A stretch of DNA of 11,924 nt from an uncultured Eubacteriales bacterium (GTDB lineage: Bacteria; Bacillota; Clostridia; Christensenellales; UBA1242): contig CADBPU010000014.1 of NCBI GenBank assembly GCA_902796635.1, positions 1-11,924 on the forward strand, read 5' to 3'. Below the pieces are notes generated by a model that had not been told where the DNA came from, ran no database searches, and saw only the letters and a list, made by a program, of their open reading frames with translations. Made by a program: the position numbers and the translations under genes. Shown here one piece after another: positions 5,937 to 11,924 of the stretch. Each line of letters starts with the position of its first letter. Position 1 is the first letter of the stretch.

Positions 5937-6162
5937 AATCAAAACTATTTGTCTTTTCATCAAAACTGTCAGCACACAAAATATAATCTGTTGACACATC
6001 AAATATCTTTGACATCTTTATCACGTTGATAGAGTCGGGATAACTTTTACCCCTTTCCCATAGTGATATCGTATCTTGACTTGTGAACAATTTGTCAGCA
6101 AGTTGTTGTTGGGTCATGTTATTTTCTTTTCTTAAATTTTTTATGCAATCTGCAATTTTCAT
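5935..6162 (-). CDS. Small XRE-family HTH transcriptional regulator
   Basis: A 75-residue protein that is almost only a Cro/C1-type helix-turn-helix. The HTH is at about residues 16-42, with M-T-Q-Q-Q-L-A-D-K-L, then S-Q-D-T-I-S-L-W-E-R-G-K-S-Y-P, the classic W-E-x-G-x-x-x-P pattern. A further helix ends in D-V-S-T-D-Y-I-L (55-62), as in many stand-alone repressors, and there is a short acidic tail. No ligand or dimerisation domain follows. The gene is divergent from the Rho-like gene, and two matching palindromic sites lie in the 157 nt between the two start codons. The simplest inference is an autoregulatory repressor of both. TATACT (6174-6169 on the minus strand) lies 6 nt before ATG and there is no Shine-Dalgarno, so the message may be leaderless or nearly so. 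Its ligand or inducing signal is unknown. Confidence 0.9.
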   Translation of the reverse strand: MKIADCIKNLRKENNMTQQQLADKLFTSQDTISLWERGKSYPDSINVIKMSKIFDVSTDYILCADSFDEKTNSFD

Positions 6163-6168
6163 ATTATT

Positions 6169-6174
6169 AGTATA
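6169..6174 (-). promoter_or_regulatory. Possible -10 box of the XRE gene
   Basis: TATACT on the minus strand matches TATAAT at five of six positions and lies only 6 nt before the ATG, overlapping the first operator. No good -35 is seen 16-18 nt upstream. If correct, transcription begins at or next to the start codon. Confidence 0.35.
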
Positions 6175-6191
6175 CGAAATATTTTCGTTTT
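6171..6191. promoter_or_regulatory. Operator-like site 1 for the XRE repressor
   Basis: TATACGA (6171-6177), 7 nt, then TCGT (6185-6188) followed by TTT. The core ACGAAA-TAT-TTTCGT (6174-6188) is an exact inverted repeat. It has the same half-site and spacer as site 2, lies 29 bp from it, and overlaps the presumed -10 of the XRE gene. Confidence 0.65.
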
Positions 6192-6195
6192 ATGT

Positions 6196-6224
6196 TTGAT
6201 ATACGAAAAAAACTCGTATATAAT
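6196..6224 (+). promoter_or_regulatory. Vegetative promoter of the Rho-like gene
   Basis: TTGATA (6196-6201) and a perfect TATAAT (6219-6224) are separated by the ideal 17 nt. Initiation is predicted near 6231. Operator-like site 2 fills the spacer and touches both boxes, so bound repressor would exclude RNA polymerase. Confidence 0.8.
6200..6220. promoter_or_regulatory. Operator-like site 2 for the XRE repressor
   Basis: TATACGA (6200-6206), 7 nt, TCGTATA (6214-6220) is a perfect 7-bp inverted repeat, extendable to 8 bp (6199-6221). Its position between the -35 and -10 of the Rho-like gene promoter is that of a repressor site. The proximity of the XRE gene makes its product the obvious binder, by inference. 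Confidence 0.72.
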
Positions 6225-6309
6225 TATGTAAAATAATCATGATTTTTACAAAATATAATAATAACTTGCCAAAATTATTAAATAAATGTAAAATTATTAA
6301 TGATAATAT

Positions 6310-6313
6310 GGAG
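6310..6313 (+). promoter_or_regulatory. Ribosome binding site that moves the Rho-like start
   Basis: GGAG lies 6 nt before ATG 6320. The earlier in-frame ATG 6239 has no Shine-Dalgarno and would begin only ~8 nt after the predicted transcription start, adding 27 residues that precede the Rho_N domain and resemble no part of it. Confidence 0.65.
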
Positions 6314-6319
6314 ATGATT

Positions 6320-7651
6320 ATGCATAAGAATTTTGAAAATATGGGTATTTATGATTTGAGAAATTATGCAAGAATAATGGGTGTAAACTCACCAACAACA
6401 CTTAAACGTGCAGAACTTATTGCAAGAATAAATGAAATCATAAATGGTAAACAACCAGAGCCCAAAACAAATAATAAGGGTAGGCCACCAAGACACAAAA
6501 AAGATGACCCTTTTATGCTTGATTTAGTTTTGCCAGATAATCTTTTCAAAGAGAATAATGAAGATAGATATAAAAGTTTGCCATCAGAAGTTGTTAGATT
6601 TGCTTATAATGGAATTTTAAGCGAAGGAAGCCATGCATCTGCAACAAATATTTTGTTTAAGGGATTTTATAAAGAATATAACAAAGATTTTGCTTTGGTC
6701 TGCTTTAAGGGATATTTTACAAATTATTCAAAAGAAAATGTTGTGGTTTTGAATGAATTATCACAAAAGTATTCACTTAAAGATGGCGACTATATTGTGG
6801 GTGTTGCAAACTACATTGCTGACAAAAATGTTATGCTTGCTACTGATATAACCTATATAAATGATATTGATGCAAAATCAGTTATTGACAGAATAGAATT
6901 TGAAAATATACTTCCTTGTTATGCAACTCAAATATTAACATTGTATAGCAACGTGAATTATGATTTGATTAACAAAATATCTCCAATAACAAAAGGTAGC
7001 AGAACAATATTTAATATAGAAAATGATGTTAGAAAAAATGATTTAGTTGTATCTTTATTGGATAGTTTATCAATAAAAAATAATTTAAGGACGTTGCTCA
7101 TTTCAATAGACGATAGTCCAGAAGATATTGGCTCAATCATGATGTCTTGCAAAGATGTTGAAGTCTGCCACTTGTCAACAACTCAAACAAGAGAGCAATA
7201 TTTTGAAAAAGTTTTCACTTTTATATCAAATTGCATGAGAAGATTGGAGTGTAAGCAAGAAATTTCCATTGTCTTTTATGATACTAAAAAATTTATTAAT
7301 GCTTATGCAGAAAATTTAATTTTGACTGAAAATTTGAACGAGAGCAAAGCCAATATTGTTGCTTCAAACAAACTAAAAGATATATTCAATTTGTCTAGAA
7401 ATACCAACAATGGCAATTTAACAGTTATTTTTGTAAATGCTCCTGATAGTTTTATTGAAAATTCAAATTGCTATATTAAATTCATGGAAAATCCCTATCA
7501 AAATACTAATGTTTATTTGGATTTGCAAAATTCTTTCACAAAAAATATTGAAAGAATAATTGATGAAAAAGAATATACTTCTTTGCAAAAGTTTAAGCAA
7601 AATTTCAAAAAAGAAAATGTAAAAGAATTGATAGAAAATTTCTTGAAATAA
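6320..7651 (+). CDS. Degenerate Rho-like protein lacking the P-loop (possible pseudo-Rho)
   Basis: A 443-residue protein laid out like transcription terminator Rho. Residues 6-40 fit the Rho N-terminal helical domain (M-G-I-Y-D-L-R-x-Y-A-R, then L-K-R-A-E-L-I-A-R-I). A basic G-R-P-P-R-H-K-K linker follows (54-61). Residues about 90-185 resemble the RNA-binding fold, with L-S-Q-K-Y-S-L-K-D-G-D in place of Rho's S-Q-I-R-R-F-x-L-R-x-G-D. Next, D-L-I-N-K-I-S-P-I-T-K-G (215-226) parallels Rho's D-L-x-x-P-I-G-K-G. Where Rho has its Walker A (G-K-T) this protein reads N-I-E-N-D-V-R-K-N-D (232-241). Rho's D-E-R-P-E-E is D-D-S-P-E-D (263-268), and the Walker B region is I-V-F-Y-D-T (317-322). ATP hydrolysis is therefore unlikely. 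It could be an RNA-binding or Rho-modulating paralogue, or a decaying gene, but the frame is intact over 443 codons. The alignment is from memory. The gene is divergent from the XRE repressor and has a dedicated promoter and terminator. Confidence 0.75.
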   Translation: MHKNFENMGIYDLRNYARIMGVNSPTTLKRAELIARINEIINGKQPEPKTNNKGRPPRHKKDDPFMLDLVLPDNLFKENNEDRYKSLPSEVVRFAYNGILSEGSHASATNILFKGFYKEYNKDFALVCFKGYFTNYSKENVVVLNELSQKYSLKDGDYIVGVANYIADKNVMLATDITYINDIDAKSVIDRIEFENILPCYATQILTLYSNVNYDLINKISPITKGSRTIFNIENDVRKNDLVVSLLDSLSIKNNLRTLLISIDDSPEDIGSIMMSCKDVEVCHLSTTQTREQYFEKVFTFISNCMRRLECKQEISIVFYDTKKFINAYAENLILTENLNESKANIVASNKLKDIFNLSRNTNNGNLTVIFVNAPDSFIENSNCYIKFMENPYQNTNVYLDLQNSFTKNIERIIDEKEYTSLQKFKQNFKKENVKELIENFLK

Positions 7652-7663
7652 AGTATTTACAAT

Positions 7664-7698
7664 AAAAAAAACACATTAAATTAATAATGTGTTTTTTT
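7664..7698. terminator. Bidirectional terminator between convergent genes
   Basis: ACACATT (7671-7677) pairs with AATGTGT (7686-7692) around an 8-nt loop. It is extended by an A run (7664-7670) opposite a T run (7693-7698). It serves the Rho-like gene on the plus strand and the surface-protein gene on the minus strand, whose stop codon is at 7703-7705. Confidence 0.85.
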
Positions 7699-7702
7699 GT
7701 TA

Positions 7703-10700
7703 TTATCTTACTCTCATTTTCTTTCTAAACAAGATAAATGTTATTGTAAGTCCTGTTACAACCAAACTTGTAATAACAATCACAATGATTGCAATAGAAT
7801 TTAGTGGTTCAACTTTTGTAACAACAAAACTCATAATTGTGTTTCCACTCATTGTTTCAAGAGTAATAACATGGCGGTTATCACTAGCAATTGTATAAGT
7901 TGTTATTGTGTTTGTTAATGCAGAAGTTTCATCTATTGTTGCTACCACATTTCCATTAATTTTTAATTCACATTCACCAATTTTTGAGTAGATTTGATAC
8001 AGATTTGCTTGCAATGTGATATTTTTTGTTGTGCTTGAACCTTCTGGTATGCTTGGAATAATCAACAAATCTTTATCGTTATTAATCCAAACAGAGTAAG
8101 TAAATTGTCTTTCGCCAACAATTTCGTCCAAAACTGCTGTGATTGTTATTTCATAAACACCACTTCCACCAATAGCATCTTTAAGACCAGAAATTGCAAA
8201 CTTGTTGATTGTTGAAGTATCCAAACTTTCTTTGATTAAATCTGTTATATCTGTATTGTTTTTTACAATTTTTGTAACTTCATAACCATTTAGGCCTATA
8301 TATTCATGCATTAATCTTGCTTCATTTGCATTAAGTATAGTAAATTTGATTTGAGTTATAACTTCGTCAATCAAATTTCCAGAAGTATCTTTATTCAAAT
8401 AACCTTTAAGTGTAATATGATAGGTTCCGTAAGAATTAAATAAATAAACTCCGTTAGAATAAGTTGGATTAAATGTTTCGCCATTATGTGTGCAAGATAT
8501 TATAAATACATTTCCTGAACTATTGCTTAAAAAGTTTGATTGTTTTTCTATCGTCAAACTAACTGCGGAATTGTAAATTGAGTTGTAAATTCCTCTTTCG
8601 CCATTAAGTTTGTATATAAAGTTATTAATGAGTGAAAGTTCAAAATATGGTGTGCCACCAAATGACTGTTGATTTCCTGCCAAATCATAAACATAAATTT
8701 TGTATTGACCAGCGACAGAAAGTTTTAATTCAATACGGTCATTGTTTTCATATTTTGACACAAATCCCAAATCTTTATCCTCATAAACAACTCTGAGTCT
8801 CAAAATATTGGCTTCGTTTGCAAAACATGATGGTAATGATAAAACAACTTTTTTGGCATTTGTTTTTAGATATTTGCCTGTAATATATGTTTCAATATCT
8901 TGTTCTTGATTATCAATAATTTTTGTTTGTATAATTTTGCCTAAGTCATCAAGTATGTTTGATGATACTGCAACTTTGCTGACTGCAATATATTTTTCAT
9001 ATTGCAAGTTTTCATTTGTTGAATAAATTTTGAAAATTCTTGTTGAAACAAGTTGATTTTTTGTAATTTCTTCAACCTTCAAACTCTTTTCTTGATTTGC
9101 ATCAACTGTTACGTCATATATTGATACATAATGGTCAATGTTTTGATTGTTGTATTGATATTTTACTTCACTTGGTGATAACAATATTGTTCTACCATTT
9201 GCATTTGCTTTGACAGAGTAGTAAATTGCATCACTTTTGATGAGTTCAAATTCATAAACTTTTGATGAACCAAGTTCATTTGTTGCAGTTATGACATATT
9301 GACCATATTCATTAAATACAAACTCATTGTCAATAATGCCATAGTCTTTTGTAAGTGTAACATTGTTGCTGTCAGTATATATTCTTTTTGCTGTTACGAT
9401 TGTTTGAACATTGTATGATGATTCAATATCATATTTTTCATATTCAAGATATATAACTCTTGAAACGCTAAATTCATATAGTTCTTGATTTTCTATATCA
9501 AAATAGTGTTCAAAATTACTGCTATCAATAAAGTGCAAATCTGCAATTTTTGTGTAATGATGTAAAGAGAATTGATATTTTTTGCCAGAAGTATCTTCAA
9601 ATGTAATGATATATCTTGCATCTTTCATATCATTTTCAAGTGCCGTATTAAATACTGCAATTCTTTCAATATTTTTATTTGGTATGCTTGTTGGAGTATA
9701 GTTATCTGTTATATCAACCAAATTGTTTTCTTCATCAAACATATAGATTTTTACATTGCTATAAATTATTGGTTGATATTCAAACAGAGTTTGAGAGACT
9801 GAGTAGTATTCAGCATATTTATCAAAATCAACAGAATTTTCAATACTTAATGGTAAATAATTATCATTTTTAAGATGATTTCCATTAAATACAATCATTT
9901 CATCAAATGGTGTTTGAGTTATTCCAAGAATAATATTTTCTTTATATTCAACACCAAAATTATCTTTATATTCAAACCATAGATTTCTAACTTTTTGAGA
10001 ACTATAAGTAAATACATAAACTTTTACTTCGTCGTCAGTTGTATATACTTTTTCAATATATTGATTATTGCTATCGTATTCAAGTGGGGTTTCTGATTTT
10101 TCACCCTTTTCGTTCACTTCATAAATCAACAGTTCTTTTAAGTAAGTAGATTCATATCTATTTGGGTCTATTGTCAGTGTCAAACTTGTTGTTTTTAAGT
10201 TTGTGTCAAGTTCGTACTTTTGACCAGGTGTTCTGTATTCAATTGTCAAATCTAAATATTGTGAAGATGTAATTTTAATTACAAACAACTTTCCAGTTTG
10301 CTCTTCATCAACCATAAGTTCGTTTATTTGATTGAGTGCATTTTGTAGAGTAGTATACCCTTCAATTTCTATTGGTGCAACTTGTAAACTTTCTGCAAGT
10401 AAACTTGTGCTTGAATTTGATAATTCTATTACAAACCAATCTCCCAAATTTTTCAAATCAATAATATTGATTTTTTGGTTGTTGATTTCATATTTTGATA
10501 AACCACTTATCTCAATATAACTTTCGGTTGTTGTTTGTGTTTCACCAGAACCAATTGTTTCTTCATAGTTTATTGTCTCTTTTTCTATGCTTTCATCAGG
10601 CAAAATATTAATTGTGTAAACTCTATAATTTCCTGCGCAATCTTTCTCAATTATTTCATAATAGCCAGAATCTTCAAATTTGAAGTTATCCAATGCCGTT

Positions 10701-11924
10701 GTGATTGCAGTATATGCAAGAACAGAATTACCATTTTCTGTAATATATAAGTTAGGATTAAATCTTAATCTCGTTGGTGCAAGTACACTATCATCGTATC
10801 TGTCATCGCCAGGAACAATGCTTTGTTGATTGATACCTGATTCGTCAAAATATTTGTTATATTTTCTATACCAAACAGATTGAACATCATTTGGATTTGT
10901 TGTTGCTCCAACAATTCCTTTTTGCCAGAACGAACTTGCTTGTGGCAAACTTAAAGAATAAGAATTGTCAACAACAAAGGCATAGTTATCAAAGTTTACA
11001 TTTTCTTCATAGTTTTCAAATTGTGATTTTGTAGTTTCTGTTTTTTGCAAATATTTATCATTATTCAAAAGGTTTGTGAAATTGAGTTCTGGCTTTTCAA
11101 AATCGAACATTATGATTTTTGTGGTTGTGAGATAATTGCCGTAATATGAATCGCTCATAGTCAAATATCTCAAAGTTATTTCAACTCTGCAATTTATACC
11201 ATTAATTTGTTGGTAGAATTTGTTAAAATCAATACTTCTTTTATTTCCATCAACGCTTACAAGATTTGTTATGTTTGCAGTGCTTTCTGGACTGTAAAGA
11301 ACAACTTTTCTTCCATTTTCAAATGTTTGAGTTATAACGATGTTTGTTTCGTCAATTTTGGCATTTACACCAGTTTCATCAACAGTCCAATCCAAACTCA
11401 CATTGGTATTATTTTTGCTGATATAATTGTTTGTGTCTTCGTGAAGAACCAAACTTGTATCCTTGTCAACAAAGTCGGCTTTTGCCGAACTTAAATTTAC
11501 TGCAACTTCAAATTTTATAAGATTTGATTGCATATATTTGTCAGCGTTTTGTGAATTATCATAAATAGTAAATTGATATGTTGTTATATCTTCTGCATAA
11601 TCAATAAGATAATTATCTTCAAAATCTATGTCTTCATCAATATTATTTCTTTGAGTGATTAAATAAAGTCTGTTTACATTTATTTTTGAATATAAAGCCA
11701 AAGCATCAATAATATTTCCCGTGAAGGTATGTTCATTTTCATTCTCATCTATGTAAGTATAAGTTATTGTTTCATCGCTTTCAAAATAGTATTTTACTTG
11801 TTTTTGTTTTAATGTTTGAACATTAATATTTCCAGGTTGTCTGTTGGTCAATAATACATAATCTTGAACAAAATCTTGTAAGAAATCACTTCCTGCAAAA
11901 GTATAAGAATCGAGTGCATCTCCA
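7703..11924 (-). CDS. Giant Ig-like-repeat surface protein with C-terminal membrane anchor, 5' end beyond window
   Basis: At least 1406 residues are visible, with no stop before the right edge. A TTG at 11851 is not the start, because 24 further codons upstream are open and similar in composition. Numbering from that TTG, the protein is rich in Asn, Ser, Thr, Tyr and acidic residues, with very few Cys. It ends in a membrane helix (about 1352-1375) and the basic tail R-K-K-M-R-V-R, so the bulk is outside the cell. Recurrent beta-strand motifs of the Ig-like or PKD-like type (G-x-Y-x-I-x-x-x-D-x-A-G-N) appear at about 392-416, 848-870, 1047-1062, 1141-1150 and 1228-1242. No LPxTG sorting signal or catalytic motif is seen. 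It is probably an adhesin or structural surface protein, but I recognise no specific family. It converges on the Rho-like gene and is not part of the spore cluster. Confidence 0.8.
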   Translation of the reverse strand, partial: GDALDSYTFAGSDFLQDFVQDYVLLTNRQPGNINVQTLKQKQVKYYFESDETITYTYIDENENEHTFTGNIIDALALYSKINVNRLYLITQRNNIDEDIDFEDNYLIDYAEDITTYQFTIYDNSQNADKYMQSNLIKFEVAVNLSSAKADFVDKDTSLVLHEDTNNYISKNNTNVSLDWTVDETGVNAKIDETNIVITQTFENGRKVVLYSPESTANITNLVSVDGNKRSIDFNKFYQQINGINCRVEITLRYLTMSDSYYGNYLTTTKIIMFDFEKPELNFTNLLNNDKYLQKTETTKSQFENYEENVNFDNYAFVVDNSYSLSLPQASSFWQKGIVGATTNPNDVQSVWYRKYNKYFDESGINQQSIVPGDDRYDDSVLAPTRLRFNPNLYITENGNSVLAYTAITTALDNFKFEDSGYYEIIEKDCAGNYRVYTINILPDESIEKETINYEETIGSGETQTTTESYIEISGLSKYEINNQKINIIDLKNLGDWFVIELSNSSTSLLAESLQVAPIEIEGYTTLQNALNQINELMVDEEQTGKLFVIKITSSQYLDLTIEYRTPGQKYELDTNLKTTSLTLTIDPNRYESTYLKELLIYEVNEKGEKSETPLEYDSNNQYIEKVYTTDDEVKVYVFTYSSQKVRNLWFEYKDNFGVEYKENIILGITQTPFDEMIVFNGNHLKNDNYLPLSIENSVDFDKYAEYYSVSQTLFEYQPIIYSNVKIYMFDEENNLVDITDNYTPTSIPNKNIERIAVFNTALENDMKDARYIITFEDTSGKKYQFSLHHYTKIADLHFIDSSNFEHYFDIENQELYEFSVSRVIYLEYEKYDIESSYNVQTIVTAKRIYTDSNNVTLTKDYGIIDNEFVFNEYGQYVITATNELGSSKVYEFELIKSDAIYYSVKANANGRTILLSPSEVKYQYNNQNIDHYVSIYDVTVDANQEKSLKVEEITKNQLVSTRIFKIYSTNENLQYEKYIAVSKVAVSSNILDDLGKIIQTKIIDNQEQDIETYITGKYLKTNAKKVVLSLPSCFANEANILRLRVVYEDKDLGFVSKYENNDRIELKLSVAGQYKIYVYDLAGNQQSFGGTPYFELSLINNFIYKLNGERGIYNSIYNSAVSLTIEKQSNFLSNSSGNVFIISCTHNGETFNPTYSNGVYLFNSYGTYHITLKGYLNKDTSGNLIDEVITQIKFTILNANEARLMHEYIGLNGYEVTKIVKNNTDITDLIKESLDTSTINKFAISGLKDAIGGSGVYEITITAVLDEIVGERQFTYSVWINNDKDLLIIPSIPEGSSTTKNITLQANLYQIYSKIGECELKINGNVVATIDETSALTNTITTYTIASDNRHVITLETMSGNTIMSFVVTKVEPLNSIAIIVIVITSLVVTGLTITFILFRKKMRVR

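Noticed and set aside
6239..6319. 27-residue N-terminal extension of the Rho-like protein from ATG 6239
   Set aside because: There is no Shine-Dalgarno and almost no leader, and the added residues lie outside the Rho_N domain; ATG 6320 has GGAG at 6 nt. A leaderless-type start cannot be fully excluded.
9572..9873. Plus-strand open frames of 60-95 codons opposite the giant surface gene
   Set aside because: They lie antisense to a continuous long frame, lack ribosome binding sites, and have compositions expected of shadows.

Overview
The window is very AT-rich DNA from an endospore-forming, low-GC Bacillota, most likely a member of the Clostridia or a related uncultured lineage. The evidence is a run of sporulation and germination genes (sipL-like, spoIIR, sleB, ypeB) next to veg, in an order that recalls Clostridia. 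The spore-coat morphogenetic gene is of the clostridial SipL type (DUF3794 repeats plus a C-terminal LysM) rather than Bacillus SpoVID. No rRNA, tRNA, CRISPR array, insertion sequence or phage gene was seen.

Layout. Positions 1-320 hold no convincing protein gene but two RNA-like units: the 3' part of a folded transcript ending in a strong intrinsic terminator (126-156), and a compact ~109-nt transcription unit (about 211-319) with its own near-consensus vegetative promoter and a branched terminator. A small three-helix membrane protein (411-704) follows. Next come veg (866-1105) with its own terminator, then sipL (1264-2811) preceded by a very good sigma-E-type promoter and followed by a terminator. 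spoIIR (2927-3478) and sleB (3487-4440) are separated by 8 nt and should be co-transcribed. ypeB (4577-5905) lies 136 nt further on in the same direction. A bidirectional terminator closes this block.

The second half is an accessory-looking module. A 75-aa XRE repressor gene (5935-6162, minus) is divergent from a 443-aa protein built like transcription terminator Rho (6320-7651, plus). The latter seems to have lost the Walker A P-loop and the catalytic acidic motif. The intergenic region carries two matching operator-like sites (TATACGA-N7-TCGT), one sitting between the -35 and -10 of a 17-bp-spaced promoter for the Rho-like gene. A bidirectional terminator separates that gene from a very long, convergent surface protein gene (7703 to beyond 11924, minus) with Ig-like repeats and a C-terminal membrane anchor. 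Its start lies outside the window.

How the genes work together: SpoIIR links forespore sigma-F activity to mother-cell sigma-E activation, SipL (with SpoIVA, not seen here) anchors the coat to the forespore, and SleB with YpeB degrades cortex peptidoglycan at germination. The spore genes thus span signalling, coat assembly and exit from dormancy. The best candidates for something undescribed are the ATPase-dead Rho-like protein under a dedicated XRE switch, and the small RNA at 211-319.
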